From Knoxdaviesia capensis (Eukaryota > Ascomycota > Sordariomycetes > Microascales > Gondwanamycetaceae), in assembly GCA_001510575.1 (NCBI GenBank), contig LNGK01000002.1, positions 1,786,144 through 1,850,143 of the forward strand: 64,000 nucleotides of DNA. Reading direction: 5' to 3'. A program made the translations under genes and the position numbers. Shown here piece by piece: positions 37,363 through 49,575 of the stretch (positions within the stretch are counted from its first letter, which is position 1; each line of letters begins with the position of its first letter). Under the pieces are notes generated by a model. The model had not been told where the DNA came from, did no database searches, and saw nothing but the letters and a program-made list of their open reading frames with translations.

Positions 37363-38229
37363 TCAGACACACAGACGATAGCTGGCATAGCGACCGGCGG
37401 TCTCCGAATCACGAATGATCTTGACGACATTACCGCGCTTGAGACCGAGGTACTTGGCGACGGGGTCCTTCTGGAGGATGCGGGGCAGCTGGGTTTCCTT
37501 GAGGCGGTAGCGCTTGAGCAGGGCGGCCTTCTCCTCGCGGGAGAGCAGGACGTGCTTGGGCACGAGCACGTGGTGGGTGATGTTGACGATGAGGTCGTCC
37601 TCGATGAAGTACTCGATGTGGGCGTAGGCCTCGGCGGCGGCGATGTTCTTGCGCGCGGCCGCCGTCAGCGGCGAGTGCGTCACCAGGATCGCCTGCTTGT
37701 AGTGGCGCTCCACCACCGCCAGGATGAAGTTCTTGATCTGCTGCACGCCCATGCTCTCCTCGCTGAGGAACTGCACGAACAGCGTGCCCGCTGCCGGCTC
37801 CGGGCTAGGGTTCGCCGAGGTCGCGGGCGGCGTGCTACGCTTCAGCGTCTCGTCGGTCGGGTTCGCGGAGAACTGGAGGCGGGAGCGTCTGGCGGAACGG
37901 AAGAGTACCCGGGTTAGCACTCAGAGGCCCGGATTGTCCAGCTTCGCTGGGGTTCACTGATGGGGACGGCATCGCGGAAAACTCACTCGACAACGCCGCT
38001 CGCGTTGCAGTACTGGAGCTTAAACGCCTCGAGCGACATGTTGACTTCCTCGGTGCCGAGTTCGTAGCCCTAGACAGACGCGCACACACCCACAGAGTTA
38101 GCAGGAGTCCCGGGGACGTCAGATGCAAGGCAGGCACGGTCATACTCGGTCTTGAACCATCTCCTTGGTTGTCCGGAAGACACGCCACAGACGCGACACC
38201 ATCTTCTCGTTCGACAGGTTCTCATCCAT
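37363..38229 (-). CDS. RPB5: RNA polymerases I, II and III shared subunit RPABC1
   Basis: Three exons on the minus strand: 38229-38146, 38069-37987, 37888-37363, giving 230 aa (yeast 215). N-terminal jaw domain: VSRLWRVFRTTKEMVQDR, then GYELGTEEVNMSLEAFK. C-terminal assembly domain: LIVNITHHVLVPKHVLLSRE, LLKRYRLKETQLPRI, DPVAKYLGLKRGNVVKIIR and ETAGRYASYRLCV, nearly invariant across eukaryotes and related to archaeal RpoH. Role: subunit of all three nuclear RNA polymerases, contacting downstream DNA and assembly factors. Compared with yeast it carries an extra Ser/Pro/Ala-rich stretch (about residues 72-90, TPPATSANPSPEPAAG) before the LFVQFLSEES strand. Both introns have CTAAC-type branch sites. 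Two telomere-like boxes lie within 105 bp upstream of the ATG. Confidence 0.97.
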
Positions 38230-39331
38230 GGTGGGCGAGAGGGTTTCGGGGTGATGGTAGAATGTAGGGTTTGTCGTTAACGGAGAGGAACAAAAGGGGC
38301 AGAACTGGGTACGGTTGTGCGCCCAAGGGTTAGCCGTCAGTTGGTTGGAGGAGGGAAGAGAAAGAATCAACCACCAGTCGTACAGGGTCGCGGAACTTTA
38401 TAGGAAGGGGGGTATCAATAAATCAGTGCAAGGAACCTCAGCAATCATAAACCAAAACAAAAACAAAACAAATAAATTCCCCAATAAGGAGCCCAAAAAG
38501 TCAATATCGGCGTAGGAGGGGGAAGGAGAAAAGTAAGCAGGTCGAGCTTGTTATTATTATTAGGTGTGCGAATAGGTGAAGTCGTGATAGTTAGTTGCAT
38601 CAAGATCTCTTGATTGATATCCAAGAAAAAAAAAACTAGAAAAAGTCTTTATCCAGGTTCAAGCAGAGTTTAGCCGGCCACTATCAGAGCCGGTCAAATA
38701 TCTGCATACACTGCCCACCAAGCGATGTATCGCCACAGTACATCTCCCGTACAAAAGGTACATCGGCGTTTAAAAAGTGCAACTCCAACAGCTCTATTGG
38801 CGCACAGGCCAATCAAACCAAAAGCGCACAGAATTGGGGAAGAGTGGATTTAATGGGGGACTTTTTGATATGTTCCTTCCGACTACACAAGTGTGTCTGG
38901 CTAGGCGAGGAAGGAGCACACTTTACCACTAATAATTTTTGGTGCACCACAAAAATAAAACAGTAAAAGCCAATTATCTGTCCCTTTCTGAAATTTTTGG
39001 TGGCTACCGTTTTATTTGCATATTTTTTGTTTTTATTTTCCTTTATTCTCTTCTTCCCCAACAAGGTGGGATTGAACGTTCCGAATCTCTCTACTCCTGA
39101 GATTCGTTCTTCTTCCTTTTCTTTTTTCTCTTTCTTCCCTTCCACGTTTCTTCCATCCTTCCTCTCTCATCACACCCGTTTCCTTTTCCTTTCTCCTCCT
39201 GCCATCTTCTTCTCTTCTTTCTGGCTTACTTAAGAAACCAGTTATCGTGTGGCCTTCTTTCAACCTCACGATCATCTCTTATCCAACTCCTTGTTCCCTT
39301 GTTCTCGAACAACACTCTCCCTAATTCCAAC
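38230..39331. promoter_or_regulatory. Divergent promoter region, RPB5 (-) and BFR1 (+)
   Basis: A 1.1-kb spacer. Besides the RPB5-proximal telomere-like boxes, it contains ATTGG (38796-38800) and CCAAT (38809-38813) facing each other 8 bp apart near its middle, suitable for CCAAT-binding complex toward either gene. The BFR1 side (39000-39331) is a T/C-rich leader. No additional gene. Confidence 0.5.
38265..38333 (-). promoter_or_regulatory. Two telomere-like boxes upstream of RPB5
   Basis: The + strand reads TAGGGTTT at 38265-38272 and AGGGTTAG at 38326-38333, that is AAACCCTA and CTAACCCT on the RPB5 sense strand, about 36 and 97 bp before the ATG. Confidence 0.5.
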
Positions 39332-41353
39332 ATGTCTGGCAAGGCTGCTGCTCCCAAGGCTGATGCCAAGGGTCCCAAGGGCCCTAAGGCCCCGAAGCCT
39401 GCGAAGGCTACTCCCGTGGACGCCGAAGCCGCCGATGCCGTCCCGGCCGATGGCAAGAAGCCGCCCAAGCCCGATGAGGAGCTCTACAAGTCCGAGCTTT
39501 CTAAAGCCGAGAAGGAGCACTCCGCTCTGATGGTCAAGCTGGTAAGTGGCCTTTTTCTCTTTTGGTCGTCATTTCTCTCCCCCTGGCTGTGGTGTTGAAG
39601 TGCTGCTGCTCAGGGGTGGTGAGAATATGCAGGTTCCCGCCAATCCAATCTAGCAGTGCGGTGGCTATCCGATGTTCGGAGCTTGCACTTGCATGTGCAA
39701 GACCACACAAACTCCAAGATGGATTGCCTGCTTCCATTGTTCCATTGTTCAAGGCTGCCAAGTCTGTATCACTCTGCTGGATTGATCTCAGCTGGTGACA
39801 GCCTTTGGCGTCCTGCCTTTCCCCTCGGCCCCCTTTTCTTCATACCAGCCTCCACCCTCCCCTGTCCAGCATACTAACGGCGCATGCTCCCTCTCTCTAG
39901 AACGCTGTCCGCGACAAGATCAAGCTTGCCACCCCGAGCAAGGACAAGAGCACCCAGACCCCCGCCCAGGAGCGCCGCGCCACCCTGATTGCCCGGTCTA
40001 ACGAAATCCGCACCCTCCAGGCTTCGGCCAAGGGCGAGCGCACCACCCGCACCGAGAAAATCAAGCGTCTCGACGAGCAGCTGCAGAGCCGCATTGCGGA
40101 GCAGAACGCCCAGAAGTCCAAGGTTCCCTTCAAGAGCATCGAGGACATTGACCGCCAGATCTCCAAGCTCGACGATATGGTGAACAGCGGCACTATGAAG
40201 CTGGTTGACGAGAAGAAGGCCCTCGCCGAGGCCTCGTCGCTCCGCCGTCTCCGCCGCAACTTTGGCTCGTTCGACGAGGCCCAGAAGAAGATCGACGAGA
40301 TCAAGGCCGAGATCAAGACCCTCCGCAGCGTCGCCGAAGACCCCGTCCAGAAGGCCCTCAGCGAAGAGTACACCAAGATCCAGACCGAGCTGGATTCTCT
40401 GCGCGCCGAGGCCGACGAGGCTTTCAAGGGCCTCAACACCCTCCGCGACGAGCGCACCAAGCTCAACAACGAGCAGCAGGCCAAGTTCACGGCGATCAAG
40501 GAGTTGAAAGACACTTACTTCTCGCAGAAGCGCGCCTTCCAGCAGTTCGAGAAGGATGCCCGCGACCGTGCCCGTGAGCGCCAGCGCGCCGAGCGCGACC
40601 GCATCAACAAGGAGCGCCGCAAGGCCGATGCCGAGCGCTTCCTGGCCGACGCCAGCGACCCGGCCTTCCTCGAGGAGATTCGCCGCGCCACCGGTCTGCT
40701 GAAGTTCCTTGACCCGGCCACCGTTGGCGCCGCCGAGAAGGCCCCGCTCCAGACTGACCACGGCCTCAGCGCCGAGCCGCTGCGCAAGGTTGATGACGCC
40801 GGTCTCAAGGGCACCCGCCTGGTCCGCAAGGAGGACCGCGAGGAGGACTACTTCGCGGCTGCCCGCAAGGGCAAGAAGGGCAAGAAGAGCGGGGCTGCCG
40901 AGGCTGCTGCCACCAAGGCCTTCAACTGCCCCCCCTCGGTTGTGCAGGACTGTGCCTTCATCGGCATTGATCCCCCCATGAGCGCTAGCGAGGTTGCCGC
41001 TGTCACCGAGAAGGTCAAGGAGAAGCTCGAGTTCTGGAAGGCCAACCAGGTCAGCCAGACCCAAAAGGTATGTCTCTTTTTGTTTCTTCTTCTTCTTTGA
41101 TTCAGCCTGTCGTCACATATATGTCTTCACAATTACTAACCAAAGCCCTGCTCCACCCCTCTTCTAGAATATCGAGAAGGCCAAGAAGGACCTTGAGCGC
41201 ATCGAGAAGGAGCAGGACGAGGAGGAGGCCAAGTTCCGCGAGGAGGCTGCCAAGGCTCGCGCCAACGGCAAGCAGTCCAACGGCAAGGCCGACGCCGCCG
41301 TCGAGGAGGTCACCGAGGCCGTCAAGGAGGTTTCTGTCGAGTCGAAGGAGTAA
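39332..41353 (+). CDS. BFR1: Nuclear segregation / mRNP protein Bfr1
   Basis: Three exons: 39332-39541, 39901-41067, 41168-41353, giving 520 aa. The N-terminus is Lys/Pro/Ala-rich (KGPKGPKAPKPAKATP). Residues about 70-300 form long coiled coils with heptads (RIAEQNAQKSKVPFKSIEDI, DRQISKLDDMVNSGTMKLVD, RRLRRNFGSFDEAQKKID), then a basic stretch (ARDRARERQRAERDRINKER). The C-terminal half has ADASDPAFLEEI and a second coiled coil ending Glu/Lys-rich. The pattern GTMKLVDEKKAL with LRRLRRNF is characteristic of Bfr1. Role in yeast: polysome- and ER-associated RNA-binding protein affecting secretion and ploidy. The first intron (359 nt) is much longer than the others and may carry regulatory sequence. 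Confidence 0.92.
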
Positions 41354-44264
41354 GACAATGCGTAGATCGATCCATGGGAGTGTGGCCGTTTCTCTTCTGT
41401 CTTCGTTCTCCAGTCATTCTTGAACGGAAGAAGAAGCCGGAAGAAAATGACCCAGTACTCTCTTGTTTTATGTGCCTGTCATCTCCGTGCACAGGACCTC
41501 AGAATCGAGGGGGCCGCAAGATTGCTTCGCCAATCTGATTGTCTCTTCTCCTCTCCCCTCCGTCTCTTTCCCGATATACTCGTCACCCGTATATCTCATT
41601 TCCCTTGGTTCTCTCGTAAGGACCACCACGTTTCTCTCGTCTTTCTTTTCTTCTTTGCTTTTCTTTCTGGTTAACAAAAAACAATTTTTTTCGACCCTTT
41701 TTTCTTGGCCAATATCCCCACTCTCCCCCTTCCCCCTTCGTCGCCTCTTTTCTGAGCAAAAGCCGTCCTGTGCATCTTTTGGTCTGGTGGGATCATTTTC
41801 TAGTTTTTTGTCTTTCGGATTTCGGTTGGTCTTTCGATCGGATTTCTGGCTTTTAAAGATACAACTTGGTAATTGTCCTGCTCGCTACCCTGGTTAACTG
41901 TCTTCGAAAAAGTCACGGTCTTGCTCTCTGTTCTTCGGTGGGTTTCTGTATCTGTTTCCTTGTTTCTATCTCGTCGTCTTATCTTTCACCGTTTCCGTTT
42001 GCTTCACTCTCTTAGGACGTGCTGCCGGAAATCAAGCATTTACGTGCGAGAAGTCCGTATGCAGTCCCGTTCTAAGAGGAAGACTGCACGAACTGGAGGA
42101 AGAGAAGCTGGAGTGGAGAGAAACACTACACGAAGCCCCCCGGAAAATCAAGAGAAGAAGCAGGCCGTTTCATTCAATGTTTAATGAACTAGAAGCGCTT
42201 ACATATTCCTTTCCTGATTTTTTTCCTGTTCCTGTTTTTTATTTCTCTTGTTCTCTCACACTGGCATGGGTTTGGGGGTTTTCTTCCTTTTTTTTTCTTG
42301 AAAAAACTATGTCCGTCCTTTTTCTTCTCCTGTGTTTTTGGTATTCCACCTGAAGATATATACATATAGCCCTGCGTCGTCCTCCTGTGCGTGTATTTAG
42401 CTACTCGATCTCTTTTCTTTCTCCTCTTTTCAGTTTCGCAAAAGTTCCCTAGGGCTATGGTTGCACCCATGGAGATGTCAGTCAGTCCAAGCTCGCACAT
42501 TTGGTCCGTCCTGATTCCGCTCGCTGTTGGTGATGTCTTTTGATGTTCGGGGGGTTTTGAGGTCATATAGTCACTCTACCAAAAACGTGCTTCTTCTGTT
42601 CCATTCTCAGCCACTTGGCTTCGCATCGTTCTCATATGTCCTCTCTCCGTGATCTGGATCTCCAGGGTTGAATAATGCTATGCAGTGTGTTGGGCGTGAG
42701 GCGGGACGGGATACACGGACGTGGCCATGCAGTGGAAGACATCTAGGAATTCTACGATGTGTTTGGTTTGTCCTGTGTCTTTACCAGATCTCGATACGCA
42801 CACCGCTATCCCCCCCTCTGTTTTACAGCTTCGAGCCGTGTTTGAACGGGGACTGTTCTCCTGATTCCCCCACAACACAGAACCCCAGAGATTCTGTGCC
42901 GATACACAGGTCTACTGTCTCTGATATACATGCATGTCTCGGGAGACGGTTCAAGATCCGTCGATTGAGCACACCACAAATCAAACACAATCACGTTACG
43001 GCGCAGGTTTTTGTTCCTTTTTTTTCTTCCGGCTGCAAGCACTTTAATTGTCTCTCCATCCAAAACCTAACCGTTCATCCCCCCACCACGAATTTTCCAG
43101 AATGCAACGGTAGCGTTTTTGACGTCGGGCTACATACGGCCAGAGGTCGATTATAGTAATGGTGGTGGTTTTTGGTGTGTTGACGTTGGGCACTGATGAG
43201 CTGTTTAGGCGTGCGGGGAAGGCCGGGACTGGCCTGTTCGGGATATCGGATCCTGAGAAGCACGGCCTATGTGCACTGTACATGTCTAAATCAAAGGAGG
43301 AGAGATATACACGGTTATCTCGGGGATAAATAATACACAGGATATAGCCCACGTTTGTCAAGCGGGGGACGGAAGCGCAATTCAAGATCATACAGAGCGC
43401 TATATCATAGCTACTATTCATTCAATGCATGTTTCTAACTGGGTCGTAGACCGTTCATTCATTCTTCCGACTTTTTTGGGGTGGTGCCGGGCGCCGGGCG
43501 TGAGACAGTGTCCGGCCATCCCCGAGAAATGCCCCGGAACCATACATCCAAGTGAAACCCCTCCGTATCCAACTCGGCCGTGAAAGAAATGCAAGTAACC
43601 AAACAGAAAAGAGAAATGGAGGAAAGAAAATAGGGGGCCTGGACCGGCAAAGAAAAGTCGTTCGGAGGGTATAAGTGGTGAAGGCGGGAAAGAAGCGAGT
43701 ACAGGACGACTGGCGCAAGTCAGTCAATATCAAATTGGAGAGTGACAGGCCAGGCCTCTTGGGAATTGGAGTGAGAAAAGGAGGAGGATGAGAGAGCAGA
43801 AGAAGGGTGTTTTAGAAGACGGAAAAGAAACCGAAAGAGGAAAGATTCTTGGGCTGTAACCATCAAGAAAAACACATAGAAACCCAGAACAAGTTAAAAA
43901 TAGAAGAGAAGAGAAAAGAAAAGAAGAGCGCTTGGTCATGATCGTCATCGTCAGCGGGAAATAAAACAGGCAAAAAGAAAACGAGCATCCAAAGAGTAAT
44001 AGGAGACACAAGAAAAAAGAAGAAGAAGAAAGCAGAAGCCGTTGGCGCCGAGATATAAACAAACTGGAAGTAACAAGGTCGAAAAAGAAGCAGACAGGTA
44101 GGAAATTCTCCCGAAATATTGAACACCAAACCCACGCCGAGCACGAGGTTGAAAAGACACCGGAAAGCAAAAAGGCCGAAGTGTGGCGGATTAACCGAAG
44201 AGCGGGGGAAGAGAAAAAAGAAGGAAGAAGGAAAGCAGACGGGAAAGTGAGGAGCCGGGGCGGC
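41354..44264. other. Convergent spacer between BFR1 and the unknown gene
   Basis: A 2.9-kb spacer. The + strand is T/C-rich up to about 42600 and A/G-rich from about 43560 to 44260, so each half looks like the 3' untranslated side of the facing gene. The minus-strand frame 43730-44326 is Ser/Phe/Leu low complexity and not a gene. No repeat or RNA recognised. Confidence 0.5.
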
Positions 44265-45208
44265 TTAGTACGGCGGCGGAAGCATGCCGCTGTTGTAGTA
44301 GGCCGGCGCGGTCGGTGGCCGGCCACCGCCAGAGCGTCCGTGGCGCATCGCCGGCGGCGGGCCGAGATTGTGCGGGCGGCGGTCGATCATCGCCATCGGC
44401 GGCGGCGAGCGACGTCCAGAAGTCAGGGCCGGCGGCGCAGTCATGCCGCCACTCGGATCGCCGAACGCCATCGGCCCGCCGCCGAGTCCACCGCCCGGCC
44501 CGCCGCGGTCGCCGCCGCCAATCGACGCGGCGCGGCCAAACCGGCCGCTCTTGCGCTGGCCGGTCAGCGCGCTCAGCGGCGGGTCGCGCACGCGCGTGTC
44601 CTCGTCGTCCGGGTAGGTGACCTCGACGAGGCCGAAGTAGTAGGCCAGCACCTCCGGGTAGCGCTGGATGCTGGCCTGCCAGTCCTCGTCGATGCCGCGC
44701 TTGAGGTTGGCGCGCGCGGCCGCGATGTCGTCCGGGTGCGGCGGCATGTTGTAGTTGTAGTGCGCGTGCATGGTGATGCGCTCGACTTGTGCCTCGAAGG
44801 CGCTCTTGCGCCGGTCGGTCAGCAGCCGGAAGTACTGCAGGATGTAGTCTTGGGCTTGGCCACGGACCCAGGTTCTACATGTGGGGGGTTAGCTTGTGTA
44901 CACTCTATTTATCGTACACAGCTGTTCTCTGGGAGCCAGTTGCCCTTCCATTCTGTGAGGGACCCCCAAGAACGGAAAATAGAGTGAGTCTCTTACCTGA
45001 TCTCGCTGTATATCGAGTGCATGACGCGGGCCTCAGCCTGTTGGATGGCCACCTCCAGGCCCTTGATCTCGCAGTCGCAGCCGAGATTGGCGGCGGCTCC
45101 GCACACAGCACAGTCGGGATCCATTCTGACCACTCCTTGGATTGGCGGAGCTGGGGATGATCTCCGGGATTTGTTGCCTCGGCGAGACTTGTGTTCGGGA
45201 GAATGCAT
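44265..45208 (-). CDS. Fungal protein of unknown function with an N-terminal Cys cluster
   Basis: Two exons on the minus strand: 45208-44997 and 44874-44265, giving 273 aa; intron GTAAGA to TGTAG with CTAAC branch. The basic N-terminus (HKSRRGNKSRRSSP) is followed by MDPDCAVCGAAANLGCDCE, a CX2CX7CXC arrangement that could bind zinc. A helical middle follows (IQQAEARVMHSIYSEIRTWV, YILQYFRLLTDRRKSAFEAQ), then MPPHPDDIAAARANLKRGID and RYPEVLAYYFGLVEVTYPDD. The C-terminus (about 180-273) is Gly/Pro/Arg-rich and ends YYNSGMLPPPY. The compact core and low-complexity tail suggest a regulatory or RNA/protein-binding protein, but I recognise no named family. It has a very long pyrimidine-rich upstream region on its own strand. 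The gene is well supported, the function is not. Confidence 0.8.
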
Positions 45209-48200
45209 GGTTTTAGTAAGAGAAGAAGAAGAAGAAACGGCAGAAAGAGCAACAGCACAAGGGTATATAACAATAATGGAAGAAAAAAAGATGATAATAG
45301 TTTTATCGAGAACCACAACTAAGTGTTCACGGTGTTCATACACAGCCCCGGCAAGGCAATATAAAAAGCAACGAGGGGGTTTTTTTTATTAAAAGTACAG
45401 CGAGAACGGTGAAGACGTGGCGGTCATCTGTCGTCTCGAGCAGATGACTATCAAGGGTAGTGGCAGCGAGAGGAATTCACGAGGGTGAGATCAAGAGAGA
45501 CACGGAAAATCCGGGGACGTGGGGAAGGAGAAGGGAAGAGAAGAGGGAAGAAGAGAGAGGACGACAAACGAGAGGAGAGCAATGATTATCTTAAGGGGAA
45601 GGACTCTCCACAAAGAGAGGAGAGAGAGTGTGTGGGTGGTGAATGCAAGAGAAGGAAAAAGGTCAACCAGGTGGGAGAAGAGAAGAGAAGGAGGAGGAGG
45701 AGGAGGAGAGAGGGATATGTCAGGCAGTGAGACAGCAATACAACAAAAGCCCAATGGGCGGGGGAAGCAGAAAGTATGGGGAAAGCGACACACCGATAGC
45801 AAGCAGAAGAGGGATAGGGTGTAATGCAAGCAGCAGCAAACGCAGCAGCGAGCAAAAAAGAGGAGGTTGTGCATAAAACAAACAGCGGAGGAGAGGGTGG
45901 AAAGCGAATATCAGGGCGACAGCGTGAAACAACGGGACAACACCGGATTGGGCCACAAAGATCGCAGACGGAGACAACAACAACAGCACCAACATCAAAA
46001 AGACCGGCCAACGAACCAGAACAGTCGATGGGGACGCCATCAGTGCATTAGGTTGTGGGCAGAAAGAAGGGTCGAGAGAGGGGAGAAGGCCAGAGAGACA
46101 GAGAAGCCGAGAGCGAGAGAGGCGAAACCACGCCCATTGAGGGTGGGATGGACGTAGCAGCGGGCTTCCGCGACAGCAGATAAGTCGTGCAGCTAAGCAG
46201 CTTGTACATACAGTACATACAACCCCCAATCCCTCCTCGCTCTCGTCCTGCGACCGTCTTGATCTCGCTCCGGCCCAGTGGTCTCCCCTCCCCAAGTGGG
46301 TGTGAATGGCCAACGACATGATGTTGTGCCCGACTCTGAATGGCTGGATGTCTGCGATGAAGGGGGGGTGTGGAAGAGGAGGGGAAAGAGACAAACGGTG
46401 CGAGAGATGAACTGAGAGAGACACTAACCTACAGGAAAGCCAAGAGGCAGTGGTTGTTGCCTCTCTTCTAATTGCGAGAGAGAATAAGAAGATTATGTGG
46501 TCTTCACCGATGGGGACTATGGGAACAATCGGTACGGTTAGAACAACATGTAGACACAGAGAATCGGTGTGTATATACACGCAAGACGAAACAAGCCAGA
46601 GACACGGGGGGGTAATGTACAAGCGGCGAGGGTATACACAGAAGCAAGCGAGAAGAGGAGGAAACACAAGACGGTATAAAAAAAAGAGAGAGACGAGAAA
46701 AGGTTTGGGGGGAAAGGGACTAAGAGCAAGCCACAAGACCGCAGGATGGCAAAAAAAGGACGGACAACAGCAATCAGCCAACACTGGCCCCGTTCTCATG
46801 CCGTAGTGTGCCAGAAGAATAACACGGTAGCAGCAGAAAAACAGATATGAGGGCACATGCTGGGTGGTTCTGATATGCATGCAGGCTGCAGCCAGCCTTG
46901 GATTGCAGCAAATAGAAACCAGCAGAGAAAAAGGAGGGAGTGGGTTCTTGGGGTGGGAGAGGGAGATACGTGGTCATGAACTGACAGACGTGCAGGAGGA
47001 AAAATGGAGATATAAAAATGAATAAACAGAAAATAGGTGAGGCCGGATATGTTTGCCCTTTCTAACGCCAGATTCGGTAGTGGCGGAAAGTTTCTTGGTG
47101 GGGTTGTTCTGCTGTTATGCGCCGTGTAATCGGGCAGCGATGAGGCAGGGAGAGCAAGGGTTTGAGGCATTGGAGGGGAATATAAAAAGCCATTGATGTC
47201 GAGATTCTGGTCTCTGGGACTTCACGGTCCAGGGAAGTGTGTTTCGGGTGCAACAACTGGTGCAATTGTCGAGAGACGGCCGAGTGACGGCGTTGGTGGC
47301 CTTTACTCAAAGGACAGGAGACCAACCACCACAGATGACTGACAACCAGAACACGGATGCGAGCCACGAACGACACGTCTCCACTACACGGACCGGATCA
47401 CCAGAAAGTGTGTTGTTTTTCTCTTTTCCCCGAGGAGGTGGGAACAAGCCAGCGCCGGACACCAGTCCCGGAGCCGGGGAGGGATGGAGGCCGGCGTCCC
47501 CGGGGACGTCGACTGGAGGACCCCGGCAACGGAGGCCGGATACCAACAGCAACAGACCGAGCCCCAAAGCCAGGAGGGAAGGAAGGAAAGCGGGGCAAAA
47601 TGGAGGTGAACACAAGTGGGACGGAGATATAAAAAAATGATTATGCGTGTCTTGGGGGTTAGGTAGCTCTCTCATTTTTTTTCTTTACAGGGTACTAGGA
47701 TGTGATGCGCCTGAGCTGAGGAAATAAAGAAAAGAAAAACTGGCCAACGTGCAGTAGGCAGCAAGGGAATTTTGGTTTTAGGGTGGGAAGGACAGAGATG
47801 ATGTGATGCAGACGAGATCGAAGGAAGGACAGCGCAAAGGCACAGAAGTGAAAGGTCTTGGGAACGTACATGTTCAGCTGGGTCTGCAAGTGCATGAGAC
47901 GGTCCAGTCAGGACGAGAGGAGGGTGACGAGAAAGGACAAGAGAGCAGAAAGTGAGAGCAGAAGAGAGAAAGACAAGTGAGGCCGGGAAGGAGAGAAGAC
48001 ACGATAACGACAACAAGAGTGAGGCAAAGGGCTCAAGGCTACACAAAGACGAGAAGTGGAAAAAAAAATGTCAGGGCTAGGACAAATCGAGAAGAGGAAG
48101 AGGAGACAGGAGAGAATCCGGAGAGAGCCGCGGACAGTGTAGGAAAAAAAAAAAGATACATACACACAATAGAGAAACGCGAGGGAAGAGAGGAAGAGAG

Positions 48201-49400
48201 GAGAGAGAAGAAGAAGGAAGAATGGGGGGGGAAAAGGAGCACGGAACATACACAGCAGAGAGCGAGAGAGAGAGAAAGCGGTGGGGAGACAAACAAGCAC
48301 AGCTTGACTAACCCACAACGGCAGCACGCGAGAACACGTCAAACCCCAGAAGAAACGGGGTGGTGGTACAGGCAGGAGAATAGGAGGCAGCAGGAGAGAG
48401 AGAGATAGATGAGGATTGGAGAGAGAGAGAACGAAGTCGGAGGCAGAAGCAAGGAGAGAGAGAGTGAGAGTGAGACAAGCAGACAGCCACTCACTCACTC
48501 TAGGCGAATTAGAAATAAGGAAAATAAAAACTGAGATAAAAATAAAGATAAAACGAGAAATTGGCGGGGACGGAGTGGAGGAAGACAGCCAAGTTTGGGG
48601 CCAATATGCACGAATTGGGGAGACGAGAGAACGAATAGGTGGAAAGGCGGTAAGGCCATCCGTCTATCAGTTTCACATGGAGAGAGCTGGAGAGAGACTG
48701 AGGCCAGGTGGATGGACTGCACATATGAAGTCCTCTGGGTATATACGCCATATACACACGACTCTCGTTTAAACATGAACGGCAGAATCCTGGGGCAGGA
48801 CCAAGAGAGACAGAGAGACGGAGAGAGAGAAAAGACGGACAGAGACAGAGAAAGACGGGACCTCCATACGCCATCCATTTACTCCCCGGAGGCTGAACGC
48901 CAGGCTGAATAACAGCGCAGACCGCCAGATTGTGGGTGATGTGCAGGGTTCCCGGCATATGTCTGGAACTCCCTCTCTCTCTGTGTCTCTCCATCTCTCT
49001 CTTCGGTCTATTTTATTTGTCCTTTTACTTCGGTATATATATACATATACTACTTCAACCACTTCTCCAGGTCTGCGAGACCAGAAGAGCCGGGGGATTT
49101 CTTTTTTTTTCCTTCTCTCCACGCGATAGGAAAAAAATAAAACAAAAAATCAAGCTCACATCTCGGCAACTCCTCAACGTCACATCACACTTGATGATAA
49201 ATTGACAGGAGGGAACACCGAAAAGCCAACACACCAAAAAAGAAAAAGAAAAGAAAGAATTTGGTGATTCTCTTCCCACGAGAACATGAAGAAAAAAAAA
49301 AGAGGGGAACCTCCCTCCCATTCACCCTCTTTCTCTCTCTCTCTTGCTTTCTCCAATTTAGCCACCGGTGTTTGCGTGCCCATCATGTTTCACACACACA

Positions 49401-49402
<2 letters not shown>

Positions 49403-49431
<29 letters not shown>
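49403..49431. repeat. (CT)n microsatellite with flanking (CA)n
   Basis: About 14 CT units directly after a short CA run. Confidence 0.95.
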
Positions 49432-49435
<4 letters not shown>

Positions 49436-49557
49436 CGTCTCTCTCTCATCCTTTTCCCGCCTTCTGCTGTCGTGGCTCCTCTCACGGGCCCATGCTGCAT
49501 ATGCACGCTGCCCACGCGGCGTCCAATCACACTCTGCGCTTTTCCTCGGCTGGAGGG

Positions 49558-49575
49558 GTGTGTGTGTGTGTGTGT
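49558..49575. repeat. (GT)n microsatellite
   Basis: About nine GT units. Confidence 0.9.

Noticed and set aside
43730..44326. 198-codon minus-strand frame
   Set aside because: Ser/Phe/Leu-rich, overlaps the end of the unknown gene in another frame and lies in probable 3' untranslated DNA.
45720..46880. 386-codon minus-strand open frame
   Set aside because: Leu/Ser/Phe/Cys-rich low-complexity translation that follows the strand purine bias, overlaps other equally open frames and has no domain.
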